From Prevotella sp. AGR2160 (GTDB lineage: Bacteria > Bacteroidota > Bacteroidia > Bacteroidales > Bacteroidaceae), in assembly GCF_000424185.1 (NCBI RefSeq), contig NZ_AUJK01000002.1, positions 248,001 through 312,000 on the forward strand: 64,000 bases of DNA, in the 5' to 3' direction. The translations under genes were made by a program, and so were the position numbers. Shown in pieces: positions 53,965-62,773 of this stretch (positions are counted from its first letter, which is position 1; the number at the start of each line of letters is the position of its first letter). The notes below the pieces were generated by a model. It ran no database searches. It was not told the origin of the DNA and saw nothing but the letters and a program-made list of their open reading frames with translations.

Positions 53965-54858
53965 CTATTGTGCACGTTTGATATCTGCCGGCTCGGGAGC
54001 AACGGCATAGTTAAACTCTATTTTCGGCAAAGCCTTCACCGTCTGAGCATCTGCCTTACAATATTTCTGAATGATCGGGCCATAATACTGCAGGCCATGG
54101 CGACGGATACTGTCGACAGCTTGGTTGTAGGCCTTGATCATCAGTGCCAACTGCTTACGACGCGTGGCATCCATCTTCGACTTTCGGAAAGCGAATACAC
54201 CCCAGTGGAGATCCTGCTTTCTGCTGTCAAGGAGCAGCGTGCTGCCCATCAGCCGCGCAGTAGTAGCCTGTGGCTCCGTGAGCAGCATAGCGTCCATCTC
54301 GTTGTTCTGCAACATCTTCAGCCGTACAAGGACATCATTGACCGTAATCTTATAGACGTCATATTTCGGACGGCCGAGGGTGATGGCGATAGAAGCCAGA
54401 CGGTCAGTGGCGGAGAAGGGAGCAATGGCCACCATTTTGTCACTGAGCTGCTTGAGCTCATGAATACGGGCCGTACGATTCGACAACAGCTGCCAATAAG
54501 TGTTGGTAGCGATCGGATATTCCAAAGCGATGCCGGCATGGCGCAGACGCTCAGCACGCACGAGGTCAGTGATGGTCCCTTCCACACGACCGCGGATAAG
54601 GGCTGTGTCACAGTCCAGCTGCGCCGTGAAGGGTTTCAGATGTACCGTGACGCCGACTGCCTTGAAGAGACTGTCGTCCTGTGCGATGAACAGAGGCAGA
54701 CAGTCCAGTGTCGGCAACACACCAATTTTCAACGATGCACTGTCGATGCTGTCCTGCTGGCGCCGCTCAGCTTTCGTGAGGCGCCGCTTCTGATCATAGC
54801 TCTGACCGCAGGCGGCAAGCGTCATGACGAGGATGACGAAATAGAGGATTTTCTTCAT
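53965..54858 (-). CDS. Solute-binding-like lipoprotein
   Basis: 297 residues from the ATG at 54858 (MKKILYFVILVMTLAACGQS), with lipobox LAAC. The mature part looks like an NMT1/THI5 or SsuA-type periplasmic binding protein (SLKIGVLPTLDCLPLFIAQD, FKAVGVTVHLKPF), but no ABC transporter genes are near. It may bind a small molecule and signal rather than import. Next in line is the TPR gene one base away. Confidence 0.8.
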   Translation of the reverse strand: MKKILYFVILVMTLAACGQSYDQKRRLTKAERRQQDSIDSASLKIGVLPTLDCLPLFIAQDDSLFKAVGVTVHLKPFTAQLDCDTALIRGRVEGTITDLVRAERLRHAGIALEYPIATNTYWQLLSNRTARIHELKQLSDKMVAIAPFSATDRLASIAITLGRPKYDVYKITVNDVLVRLKMLQNNEMDAMLLTEPQATTARLMGSTLLLDSRKQDLHWGVFAFRKSKMDATRRKQLALMIKAYNQAVDSIRRHGLQYYGPIIQKYCKADAQTVKALPKIEFNYAVAPEPADIKRAQ

Positions 54859-54864
54859 TGACTG

Positions 54865-54872
54865 CAAAAGTA
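54865..54872 (-). promoter_or_regulatory. Lipoprotein gene -7 element
   Basis: TACTTTTG on the minus strand; no clear -33. It is back to back with the radA promoter. Confidence 0.4.
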
Positions 54873-54881
54873 ATATTTTAT

Positions 54882-54912
54882 TTTGTCATTCGGAAAGAAA
54901 TTTGTAATTTTG
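54882..54912 (+). promoter_or_regulatory. radA promoter
   Basis: TTTG (54882-54885), 19 nt, TAATTTTG (54905-54912), a perfect match. It supports the ATG at 54939 and rules out the in-frame ATG at 54858. Confidence 0.75.
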
Positions 54913-54938
54913 TGCACTTACTTCAGAAAAAATCAGGT

Positions 54939-56354
54939 ATGGCTAAAGATAAAATCGTGTATGTCTGTTCCAACTGCGGACAAGAATCACAGAAATGGCT
55001 CGGCAAATGTCCGAGTTGCGGACAGTGGAACACTTTCAAGGAACTGCGTATTGCCAACGACAGCGGATCGACGGCAGCCCGCAACGCCGCTCTCAATGTC
55101 CGCCATGGCGGGGCCGCGGCCCTCTTCGGCGGAATGGCGTCGAACGAAGCCCGCCCACAACGGCTGCGCGACATCTCCACTGAGGACCTGCCACGCCTGG
55201 ACCTCCACGACGCTGAGTTCAACCGCGTCCTCGGCGGCGGCCTCGTTCCCGGGAGCATCACGCTGCTCGGTGGCGAGCCGGGCATTGGCAAGAGTACGCT
55301 GACGCTGCAGACCATTCTCCACCTGCCCGATCTGCAGGTACTCTATGTCAGTGGCGAGGAGAGTGCCCATCAGATCAAGATGCGTGCCGACCGTCTCTGT
55401 CCCGACCAGGGAGAGAACATCTCCATCCTCTGTGAGACGAGCCTGGAGAAGATCTTCACGCAGATCGAGACCGTGAAGCCACAGCTCGTCGTCATCGACT
55501 CCATCCAGACGATCTCCACGGAGGCCGTGGAGACAAGTCCGGGCAGCGTATCACAGGTACGCGAATGTGCCGCATCCCTGCTGCGCTTCGCCAAGACGAG
55601 CGGCATCCCCGTGATCCTCATCGGACACATTAATAAGGAGGGAACACTCGCCGGTCCGAAAATCCTTGAGCATATCGTCGACACCGTTATTCAATTTGAG
55701 GGCGATAAACACTATATGTACCGCATTCTCCGGAGTATCAAGAACCGCTTCGGCTCGACATCAGAACTGGGCATCTACGAGATGGAACAGAACGGGCTCC
55801 GCCAGGTGACGAATCCCTCGGAACTGTTGCTCTCCGAGGAGCACGACGGCCTCTCCGGCGTCGCCATCACGGCAGCCATCGAGGGTGTAAGGCCCTTCCT
55901 TGTGGAGACGCAGGCCCTCGTGTCGACGGCAGCCTACGGCACGCCGCAGCGCGTGGCCACGGGCTTCGACCAGCGGCGGTTGAACATGCTGCTGGCCGTA
56001 TTGGAGAAACGGGTAGGCTTCAAACTCATGCAGAAGGATGTGTTCCTCAACATTGCCGGCGGCCTCCATGTCACTGATCTTGCCATGGATCTCAGCGTCA
56101 TCGCCGCTGTCCTCTCGAGCAATGTCGACACGGCCATTGAGACGGGCTGGTGCATGGCCGGCGAAGTGGGACTGAGCGGTGAGGTCAGGCCGGTAAGTCG
56201 TATCGAACAGCGTATTGCCGAGGCTGAGAAACTCGGCTTCTCCCATATCATCATTCCGAAATATAATCTCCGGGGCGTAGACACTCATCGCTATCAGATA
56301 GAGATTCACAGTGTCAGGAAAGTAGAGGAAGCCCTCCGCCTGCTCTTCGGATAA
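54939..56354 (+). CDS. radA: DNA repair protein RadA (Sms)
   Basis: 471 residues from ATG at 54939 (MAKDKIVYVCSNCGQESQ). Zinc finger CSNCG...CPSCG, RecA-like Walker A GGEPGIGKST, the family KNRFGST motif and a C-terminal Lon-protease-like domain. It aids recombination intermediate processing and branch migration. engB follows by 15 bp. Confidence 0.96.
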   Translation: MAKDKIVYVCSNCGQESQKWLGKCPSCGQWNTFKELRIANDSGSTAARNAALNVRHGGAAALFGGMASNEARPQRLRDISTEDLPRLDLHDAEFNRVLGGGLVPGSITLLGGEPGIGKSTLTLQTILHLPDLQVLYVSGEESAHQIKMRADRLCPDQGENISILCETSLEKIFTQIETVKPQLVVIDSIQTISTEAVETSPGSVSQVRECAASLLRFAKTSGIPVILIGHINKEGTLAGPKILEHIVDTVIQFEGDKHYMYRILRSIKNRFGSTSELGIYEMEQNGLRQVTNPSELLLSEEHDGLSGVAITAAIEGVRPFLVETQALVSTAAYGTPQRVATGFDQRRLNMLLAVLEKRVGFKLMQKDVFLNIAGGLHVTDLAMDLSVIAAVLSSNVDTAIETGWCMAGEVGLSGEVRPVSRIEQRIAEAEKLGFSHIIIPKYNLRGVDTHRYQIEIHSVRKVEEALRLLFG

Positions 56355-56369
56355 AAACAATTACAAAAA

Positions 56370-56966
56370 ATGGAAATCAAGAAAGCTGCCTTCACGCTCT
56401 CCGCTCCGCGTGAGAGTATGTGTCCCAAGGACAACAAGCCCGAGTTTGCCTTCATCGGCCGTTCCAATGTTGGCAAGTCGAGCCTCATCAATATGCTCTG
56501 CAACAACAAGAAGCTCGCAAAGACTTCAGCCACGCCGGGTAAGACGTTGCTTATCAACCACTTCATTATCAACAACGAGTGGTATCTCGTCGACCTGCCG
56601 GGCTATGGTTTCGCCAAACGCAGCAAGTCCGTTCAGCAGAAACTGGAACAGATGATTACGGGGTATATCCTCCAGCGCGAGCAACTCGTGAATGTCTTCG
56701 TCCTCATCGATATCCGCCATGAGCAACAGAAGATCGACCGCGAGTTCGTCGACTGGCTTGGTGAGAGCAGTGTCCCCTTCTCCATCATCTTCACCAAGGC
56801 CGACAAGCTCGGTCGCGTGAAGGCTAAGGAGAATGCCACGAAATGGATGGACGCGCTCAAAGACCGCTGGGAGACGCTCCCACCCTATTTCATCACGTCG
56901 TCGGAGAAAAAGACCGGGCGGGACGAAGTGCTCGATTATATCGATAGCATCCTAAAAAAATTATAA
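56370..56966 (+). CDS. engB: Ribosome-assembly GTPase EngB (YsxC)
   Basis: 198 residues. G1 [11 protein letters not shown]3 [10 protein letters not shown] and G4 TKAD typical of the TrmE-Era-EngA-YihA superfamily. Needed for late 50S assembly in other bacteria. Same operon as radA. A family A repeat follows, then a long hairpin that separates it from the converging amylase gene. Confidence 0.95.
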   Translation: MEIKKAAFTLSAPRESMCPKDNKPEFAFIGRSNVGKSSLINMLCNNKKLAKTSATPGKTLLINHFIINNEWYLVDLPGYGFAKRSKSVQQKLEQMITGYILQREQLVNVFVLIDIRHEQQKIDREFVDWLGESSVPFSIIFTKADKLGRVKAKENATKWMDALKDRWETLPPYFITSSEKKTGRDEVLDYIDSILKKL

Positions 56967-56999
56967 GGATAAGTTTGGAAAAAATTCATTGATCCTTTT

Positions 57000-57032
57000 G
57001 TAGGTGGCCGCCATGTTGCGGCCACGCAAGGA
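57000..57032 (+). repeat. Palindromic repeat, family A (copy 6)
   Basis: GTAGGTGGCCGCC...GCGGCCACGCAAGGA, 33 bases after the engB stop, in engB sense. Confidence 0.8.
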
Positions 57033-57067
57033 AGATTGGGAATTTGTAGGATATCTATGTCATTTAC

Positions 57068-57112
57068 GAAAATATCTACGCTAGATAAAAATTATCTCAC
57101 GTAGATATTTTC
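57068..57112. terminator. Long hairpin between engB and the amylase fusion
   Basis: GAAAATATCTACG ... CGTAGATATTTTC with inner AGATAA/TTATCT arms: an almost perfect 45-base inverted repeat. It serves both converging genes. Confidence 0.8.
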
Positions 57113-57137
57113 TTATACTCCGGAAACAAATTACCCA

Positions 57138-59303
57138 TTATGGGATCACTTTATAACGGATGCGGAACTCATGTTTCTCCTCGTTCCAGTTGGTGCCGAG
57201 GAGGACGAACTTGCCGATCTGAGAGGTGGAACGGACATGCTTGCCGAGGCAGGGACAGACATCATAGTCGCCGATGCGCACAAGACGGACCATCTCACTG
57301 GCATTGCCCGGGAGGCGGTCGAGACTGACCTCCGGCGGCACATGGTTGCGGTCGACAAACTCATAACTGACCGTCATATCCTCATCAATGAGGCGGTTCA
57401 TCTCCGTCTCTATCGCCTTCTCCTCCTGTCGTGTGGGCTTATGGTCCACATGATAGGTGATCTTGCTCTTCTTCCGCTCGATATGGGCATTGCGACTGCG
57501 CTCGCAGCCGAACATACGGATCATAAGCTGGTTGAGCAGATGCTCAGCAGTATGGGCAGGCGGAAATTCATCTTTATTGTGCTCATTAAGCACGAGACCT
57601 TTATCAACCATTCTGACATTGAATTTATAAATTCTCGCTCCATAAGGAGGCAGTGTGGCGGGGAACTGACCGTCGTGAGCGAGGCGCACGAAGGCGGAAT
57701 CGCCCGTGAGGAGGTCGGCGGCAGCCACATTCTTCTGCGGGATATGGAGCATCTCAAAAGCATGAGCCGGAATCGTCACAAGCACATCGCTCTCCTCACC
57801 TGAGAAATTGACGATGACAAGCATCACCTCGTCCTCATATTTTCTGAGGAAAGCATAATGCTTGTGCGGATCGAAATGTGGAGATGCCGGATTGACATAC
57901 ATCAGATCGAAGAACTCACCCTCGCTGAATGCCTTCTCATGGACGGCCATGTTCAACAAGTTATGATAGGTAACGGCCAAATTTCTGCCCTGCGGCGTCG
58001 TCTTCGAGATACCATGATAGGCATAGCGCAAGGTCTCGGGCGACCAGTAGTCGAAGATCGTCGTACGACCGTCACGCCCACTGAATCCTTCCTCGTCCAT
58101 GCCCCGCTCGCCATATTCCTGACCATTATAGAGCATGAACGGGTTGTTGCGCATGAGGATGGAGACGACAGCACCGGGGATAGCTTTCTCGGGATCACCG
58201 GCAAAGAAATCGGAGGCGATACGCTGTTCATCATGATTCTCCAGGAAATAGAGCATATGCTGATTCACACGATCCGTCTGCTGCCACTGATAGGTGATGC
58301 TCGCTGCCGGACGCTGACCGCAGATGATACCGCGGATACAGTCGTACATACCGACCTTGTCGTAGAGATAGTCAAAGCCGGAAGCGATATAACTAGCGTA
58401 AGCTCCCGTATCATACATCTCACCGATGAAGATAACGTTCGGGTAACGTTGTTTCACGATCTTGATGGCATAACTCCAAAAGGCCGTCGGCACCATGAAG
58501 CACATGTCGCAACGGAAACCGTCTACACCCTTGGAAGCCCAGTAGAGCAGGATGTCCACCATCTTCCCCCACAGATTGGGAATGGGATCGAAATGATAAC
58601 TGCGGCCGCCGGCATCACAGTAATCAATGCCATAGTTCAGTTTGATCGTCTCATACCAATCGTTACGGGTGGGACAGGCATCGAAACGGTCATTACCCGT
58701 GGCCTTCGCGGGAATCTCCCGATAAGCGCCAAGCGTCGGATCTACCATATCCGATGAGACACCGATACCATCGAGGTTCAGCGGTGCTCCTCCACAATAA
58801 TAGAAGTTGTTCTGTGGAGAGAAATTCATGTGCGGATCATCATCCTCGCCAATATCCCGTACGCCCTGCGGCTTACAGATGGACTTATACTCGCGGCCTA
58901 CATGATTGGGGACGAAATCCATCAGAACTTTCATGTCGGCCTCATGGGTGCGCTGGATCAGTCCTTCCCACTCCGCCATACGTGAGCGTACGTTGACAGC
59001 CAGATCTGGGTCGACATCATAATAGTCGACGATGGCATAAGGACTGCCGGCCTTTCCCTTGACAACCTCCGGATGCTGACGCGGAATGCCATAGGCGGAA
59101 TAGTCCGTCTGCGTGGCATGGCGGATGACACCCGTATACCAGATATGGGTGAAGCCCATCTGATGGATATGTGCCAGGGCGCGCTCATCATAATTGACAA
59201 ACTTTCCACTGCCGTTCTCTGCCAACGTACCATCCTTCTTACAGGTGGGATTGGCATTATTGAACAGGCGGGGGAAAGTTTGATAGATGGTGATCTTTGA
59301 CAT
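57138..59303 (-). CDS. GH13 alpha-amylase fused to an AlaX-like tRNA-editing domain
   Basis: 721 residues in one uninterrupted frame. Residues 1 to about 565 form a GH13 catalytic barrel without signal peptide: FVPNHVGRE (region I), GFRCDM (nucleophile Asp), FIGEMYDTG (acid Glu), FLENHDEQR (region IV). From Met565 (codon 57609-57611) to the end is a tRNA-SAD/AlaX editing domain with zinc ligands HTAEH (584, 588) and CLGKH (685, 689). Cytoplasmic by both parts. The start overlaps the fabD stop by one base. An internal start at Met565 might also make free editing domain. The link between activities is unknown. Confidence 0.88.
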   Translation of the reverse strand: MSKITIYQTFPRLFNNANPTCKKDGTLAENGSGKFVNYDERALAHIHQMGFTHIWYTGVIRHATQTDYSAYGIPRQHPEVVKGKAGSPYAIVDYYDVDPDLAVNVRSRMAEWEGLIQRTHEADMKVLMDFVPNHVGREYKSICKPQGVRDIGEDDDPHMNFSPQNNFYYCGGAPLNLDGIGVSSDMVDPTLGAYREIPAKATGNDRFDACPTRNDWYETIKLNYGIDYCDAGGRSYHFDPIPNLWGKMVDILLYWASKGVDGFRCDMCFMVPTAFWSYAIKIVKQRYPNVIFIGEMYDTGAYASYIASGFDYLYDKVGMYDCIRGIICGQRPAASITYQWQQTDRVNQHMLYFLENHDEQRIASDFFAGDPEKAIPGAVVSILMRNNPFMLYNGQEYGERGMDEEGFSGRDGRTTIFDYWSPETLRYAYHGISKTTPQGRNLAVTYHNLLNMAVHEKAFSEGEFFDLMYVNPASPHFDPHKHYAFLRKYEDEVMLVIVNFSGEESDVLVTIPAHAFEMLHIPQKNVAAADLLTGDSAFVRLAHDGQFPATLPPYGARIYKFNVRMVDKGLVLNEHNKDEFPPAHTAEHLLNQLMIRMFGCERSRNAHIERKKSKITYHVDHKPTRQEEKAIETEMNRLIDEDMTVSYEFVDRNHVPPEVSLDRLPGNASEMVRLVRIGDYDVCPCLGKHVRSTSQIGKFVLLGTNWNEEKHEFRIRYKVIP

Positions 59304-60190
59304 TATTCGATTCCGTGAGCACTAACCGTCTTGTCGATACGACCAATCATGCCGCGGAGAGCCTTACCGGGACCGCACTCGATGAACTCTGTTGCGCCGT
59401 CAGCAATCATATGCTGCACGCTGGCCGTCCAACGGACGGAAGAGGTGAGCTGGGCGATCAGGTTAGCCTTGATCTCCTCGGGAGCCGTGTGAGGCTTGGC
59501 ATCAACATTCTGGTAGACAGGGCACTTCGGTGCATGGAATGTCGTTGCCTCGATAGCAGCCTGCAGCTCATCCTTGGCGGGCTGCATCAGCAGAGAGTGG
59601 AAGGCACCACCGACCTTCAGCGGCAGGGCACGCTTGGCACCAGCAGCCTTCAACAGTTCACAAGCCTTGTTGATGGCATCGACAGTACCGGAGATAACAA
59701 GCTGACCGGGACAGTTATAGTTGGCGGGAACAACAACATCCTTGTCGGTGCTGACCTCATGACAGACTTCCTCGACCTTCTCATCAGGAAGGGCGATGAT
59801 GGCAGCCATCGTACCGGGGTTCTTCTCGCAAGCTTTCTGCATGGCGTTAGCACGGGCGGCAACAAGCTTCAGACCATCCTCGAAACTCAGGGCGCCACTG
59901 GCTACGAGAGCCGAGAACTCGCCGAGGGAATGACCGGCAACCATATCAGGCTGGAAGGCCTCACCGAGGCAGAGAGCAGAGATGACACTGTGGAGGAAGA
60001 CGGCAGGCTGCGTGACCTTCGTCTCCTTCAACTGCTCGTCAGTTCCGGCGAACATGATCTCGGAGATCTTGAAACCGAGGATCTCATCTGCCTCATCAAA
60101 GAGCTTCTTTGCCAATGGATACTTATCGTACAGGTCCTTGCCCATACCTACGAACTGTGAACCCTGACCGGGGAATACAAATGCTTTCAT
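59303..60190 (-). CDS. fabD: Malonyl-CoA:ACP transacylase
   Basis: 295 residues. GQGSQFVGMGKDLYD near the start, the Ser nucleophile in GHSLGEFSAL and the catalytic His in GGAFHSLLM. Loads malonate onto ACP for fatty acid synthesis. Its stop overlaps the amylase-fusion start (TAATG), implying coupled translation of an otherwise unrelated gene. Confidence 0.96.
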   Translation of the reverse strand: MKAFVFPGQGSQFVGMGKDLYDKYPLAKKLFDEADEILGFKISEIMFAGTDEQLKETKVTQPAVFLHSVISALCLGEAFQPDMVAGHSLGEFSALVASGALSFEDGLKLVAARANAMQKACEKNPGTMAAIIALPDEKVEEVCHEVSTDKDVVVPANYNCPGQLVISGTVDAINKACELLKAAGAKRALPLKVGGAFHSLLMQPAKDELQAAIEATTFHAPKCPVYQNVDAKPHTAPEEIKANLIAQLTSSVRWTASVQHMIADGATEFIECGPGKALRGMIGRIDKTVSAHGIE

Positions 60191-60235
60191 TTTCAGTTAT
60201 TTCTTTTGAATAATCTATTATTTTCTACCAAGTTG

Positions 60236-60243
60236 CAAAATTA
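60236..60243 (-). promoter_or_regulatory. fabD -7 element
   Basis: TAATTTTG on the minus strand, 46 nt before the ATG at 60190; no -33 at the expected position. Confidence 0.4.
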
Positions 60244-60272
60244 CAAAAAATTCTTGGAGGGAGAAAATATAT

Positions 60273-60350
60273 AAAAGTAAAAAAGTAAAAAAGTAAAGAA
60301 GTAAATGACAGCCGAAGTTTACTTTTTTACTTCTTTACTTTTTTACTTCT
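60273..60350. repeat. GTAAAAAA/GTAAAGAA inverted pair
   Basis: 60273-60305 and 60317-60350 are reverse-complement microsatellite runs around a GC-richer loop. Same 8-bp family as at secA. Together they make a long A/T hairpin between fabD and rplI. Confidence 0.7.
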
Positions 60351-60351
60351 A

Positions 60352-60393
60352 CAAAAAATCCCGGCCGCCGATGAGGGCAACCGGGAAAATCAT
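60352..60393 (-). terminator. Terminator after the rpsF-rpsR-rplI operon
   Basis: In minus sense CCCGG...CCGGG stem followed by six T. 26 bases beyond the rplI stop. Confidence 0.8.
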
Positions 60394-60418
60394 ATAGATA
60401 TGCTTTACAGTGCAATAA

Positions 60419-60967
60419 TTATTCTGCAGCAGGAGCAGCCTCCTCAGCAGCCTCAGCCTTCGGAGCCTCTGCGGGTGCAGCCTCCTCAGCCTTCGGAGCC
60501 TCCTCAGCGGGAGCAGCAGCGGGCTCGTTCTCAGCAACGACCTGTACGGGGACCTTCACCTCGACCTCCTTGAAGAAGTGCACGGTAGCCTCATAGTTAC
60601 CAACCTTCTTGATGTCGTGCATGGTGATGATCTTACGATCGATGTCGAAGCCCTTCTTCTTCAGCTCGTCAGCAACGGTAGCCTTGTTGACGGATCCGTA
60701 GGTGACACCGGTAGCGCTGACCTTAGCGGGGATCACGAGGACAACGTCCTTGATAGCCTCTGCCTTCTTCTCAGCCTCAGCCTTCAGAGCAGCAATCTTG
60801 GCAGCCTGCTGCTTCAGGTTCTCGGCGAGCTGCTTGCGGGCAGCAGCGCTGGCGATAACGCCCTTACCAGTAGGGATGAGGTAGTTACGGCCGTAGCCGT
60901 TCTTTACGTTTACAATATCGTTCTTGTATCCAAGTCCGATAATATCTTCTTTCAGTATAATTTCCAT
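60419..60967 (-). CDS. rplI: 50S ribosomal protein bL9 with Ala/Glu/Pro-rich tail
   Basis: 182 residues against about 150 in most bacteria. MEIILKEDIIGLGYKNDIV and VKNGYGRNYLIP are the usual N-terminal fold; the long connecting helix and C-domain follow. Residues about 148-182 are extra: Ala, Glu and Pro only apart from a few Lys, with the APKAEEA-type repeat. The extra tail is probably disordered. An AGGAGG site precedes the ATG. Last gene of rpsF-rpsR-rplI. Confidence 0.95.
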   Translation of the reverse strand: MEIILKEDIIGLGYKNDIVNVKNGYGRNYLIPTGKGVIASAAARKQLAENLKQQAAKIAALKAEAEKKAEAIKDVVLVIPAKVSATGVTYGSVNKATVADELKKKGFDIDRKIITMHDIKKVGNYEATVHFFKEVEVKVPVQVVAENEPAAAPAEEAPKAEEAAPAEAPKAEAAEEAAPAAE

Positions 60968-60986
60968 TCTGTATCCTCCTCTTTAA

Positions 60987-61256
60987 TTATTTCATCAAAT
61001 CGGCTACATAAGGAAGAAGAGCGATCTGACGGGCACGCTTCACAGCCTGTGCCACACGACGCTGATACTTCAGTGATGTACCTGTGATACGACGGGGAAG
61101 GATCTTACCCTGCTCGTTCAAGAATTTCTTCAGGAACTCAGGATCCTTATAATCGATATACTTGATACCGCTCTTCTTGAAACGGCAATACTTCTTCTTC
61201 TTGGTGTCGATAGAAGGAGCGTTGAGATAACGAATTTCTGATTTATTGTCTGCCAT
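60987..61256 (-). CDS. rpsR: 30S ribosomal protein bS18
   Basis: 89 residues, with the [21 protein letters not shown] core and the [20 protein letters not shown] signature. In Bacteroidota ribosomes bS18 with bS6 and bS21 is reported to hide the anti-Shine-Dalgarno tail of 16S rRNA, from memory. An AAGGAGG site lies seven bases before the ATG, inside the rpsF 3' end. Confidence 0.97.
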   Translation of the reverse strand: MADNKSEIRYLNAPSIDTKKKKYCRFKKSGIKYIDYKDPEFLKKFLNEQGKILPRRITGTSLKYQRRVAQAVKRARQIALLPYVADLMK

Positions 61257-61258
61257 GA

Positions 61259-61600
61259 TTAAGCCTCCTTGTTAGCGTATTTCTTCATTCTCTTCTCGGC
61301 ATAGGCTACAGCATACTTGTCAAGTTTGACAGTCATGTAGCGAATGACTTTCTCGTCACGGCGGAAGCCGGTCTCGAGCTTGTTAACGAGTGTAGGCTCG
61401 CCCTTGAACTGCAGCAGGCAGTAGAAGCCTGTTGATTTCTTCTGGATGGCATAAGCCATCTTTTTCAGACCCCAGGCCTCTTCGTTCACGATCTCAGCAC
61501 CATTGTCGGTGAGCAGTTTCTTGAACTTAGCGACCGTTTCCTTCATCTGTGCATCAGACAAAACGGGAGTCAAAATGAAAACGGTTTCGTATTGATTCAT
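61259..61600 (-). CDS. rpsF: 30S ribosomal protein bS6
   Basis: 113 residues, [18 protein letters not shown] ..., ferredoxin-like fold with the conserved [20 protein letters not shown] core (split). First gene of the operon, with a perfect promoter at 61656-61687. It pairs with bS18. Confidence 0.97.
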   Translation of the reverse strand: MNQYETVFILTPVLSDAQMKETVAKFKKLLTDNGAEIVNEEAWGLKKMAYAIQKKSTGFYCLLQFKGEPTLVNKLETGFRRDEKVIRYMTVKLDKYAVAYAEKRMKKYANKEA

Positions 61601-61655
61601 ACTACTGATAAAATGTTAAATAATTAATTTATGTGCATTTTACAAAATGCGGGTG

Positions 61656-61687
61656 CAAAAGTACGACTTTTTTCTTGATTGACCAAA
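61656..61687 (-). promoter_or_regulatory. rpsF operon promoter
   Basis: Minus-strand TTTG (61684-61687), 20 nt, TACTTTTG (61656-61663), a perfect match. It overlaps the divergent promoter of the small membrane protein. Confidence 0.75.
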
Positions 61688-61704
61688 TTTATTTTGTACT
61701 TTTG
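61674..61704 (+). promoter_or_regulatory. Promoter of the 90-aa membrane protein
   Basis: CTTG (61674-61677), 19 nt, TACTTTTG (61697-61704). The ATG at 61710 starts five bases after the -7 box, so the transcript should be leaderless. Confidence 0.6.
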
Positions 61705-61709
61705 CAGAC

Positions 61710-61982
61710 ATGAAACAAGAAAAAAACAAAAAAACAGCCTCTGAGCGCTGTCAGAAGCTGTTCTTATGCCTTCGGAACGTCCTGCATTCCTGCGGACGTA
61801 AGATCATCAAAGGATGGCTCGGCGAGATCATCGCCGGACTTATCCTCCTCATTGTCTATGCCGTTCTGCCCCTCACGCTGGCCATGATGAAAGGAAACAT
61901 CCTTCTTTTCCTCGGTCTCTTCCTCATCCTTCTCGGCACGGGAGCGTGGTATGCAAAGCAGAAGCGCCGGATGTCCATGTAG
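61710..61982 (+). CDS. Small two-helix membrane protein (90 aa)
   Basis: 90 residues. A Lys-rich, Cys-containing N-terminal segment (about 1-38) is followed by two membrane helices (about 40-60 and 64-82) and a basic end (AKQKRRMSM). No family recognised. Its stop codon TAG is part of a family A repeat. Predicted leaderless transcript. It is divergent from rpsF and converges with rprY. Confidence 0.75.
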   Translation: MKQEKNKKTASERCQKLFLCLRNVLHSCGRKIIKGWLGEIIAGLILLIVYAVLPLTLAMMKGNILLFLGLFLILLGTGAWYAKQKRRMSM

Positions 61983-62010
61983 GTGGCCGCCATGTTGCGG
62001 CCACGCAAGG
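61979..62010 (+). repeat. Palindromic repeat, family A (copy 7)
   Basis: GTAGGTGGCCGCC...GCGGCCACGCAAGG. The TAG stop of the upstream membrane-protein gene lies inside the repeat. Confidence 0.8.
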
Positions 62011-62026
62011 GCTGGATTCGGGAACT

Positions 62027-62734
62027 TTATTCCTCTTCAGGAACGATAAGTTTGTAACCCTTACCGTGGATATTGATGATCTCGATCTGCGGATCATCCT
62101 TCAGATGCTTACGCAGTTTCGTGATATACACGTCCATGGAACGGGCATTGAAGTAATTGTCGTCAATCCAGATCGTCTTCAGTGCGAAGTCACGCTGCAG
62201 AATCTCGTTGGCATGAGCACAAAGCAGGGCAAGGAGCTCATTCTCCTTCGTCGTCAGCTTCGTCTGCTTATCACCAATGGTGAGCAACTGCTTCTGAGTA
62301 TCGAACTCGAAGCGGCCAATCTTATAATGGGTAGACTCCTTGCTCTTCTTACCGCGGACACGACGCAGGATGGCCTCAATACGGAACACGAGCTCCTCCA
62401 TAGAGAATGGCTTCGTGATGTAGTCATCAGCGCCGATCTTGAAACCTTCAAGGATGTCCTCCTTCAATGTCTTCGCCGTAAGGAAGATAATGGGTACGTC
62501 AGCATTGACCTGACGAATCTCCTGTGCCAGCGTGAAACCGTCCTTCTTGGGCATCATCACGTCGAGGACACAGATATCAAACTTATCTTTCGTGAACTCA
62601 CGAAAACCTACCTCACCATCGGGGCAGAGGACAGCCTGAAAGCCCTTGGCCTGCAGGTACTCACGAAGTAACATGCCGAGGTTCTCATCATCCTCGCAAA
62701 GCAGGATCTTTACTTTGTTGTTGTTCTCTTCCAT
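62027..62734 (-). CDS. rprY: OmpR-type response regulator RprY
   Basis: 235 residues. Receiver domain with LLCEDDENLGMLLREYLQAK, phosphorylated Asp in CVLDVMMPKKDGF and Lys in ITKPFSMEEL, then a winged-helix DNA-binding domain from about 135. It strongly resembles RprY of Bacteroides. Next to its kinase gene, 39 bp apart. Confidence 0.95.
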   Translation of the reverse strand: MEENNNKVKILLCEDDENLGMLLREYLQAKGFQAVLCPDGEVGFREFTKDKFDICVLDVMMPKKDGFTLAQEIRQVNADVPIIFLTAKTLKEDILEGFKIGADDYITKPFSMEELVFRIEAILRRVRGKKSKESTHYKIGRFEFDTQKQLLTIGDKQTKLTTKENELLALLCAHANEILQRDFALKTIWIDDNYFNARSMDVYITKLRKHLKDDPQIEIINIHGKGYKLIVPEEE

Positions 62735-62773
62735 AATTAATTTCTTCTTGTTTATATTTATTTTGTTTCTTGA

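Noticed and set aside
54858..54938. Earlier start for radA (adds 27 residues)
   Set aside because: The promoter lies inside this stretch, and the RadA zinc-finger start fits the ATG at 54939.
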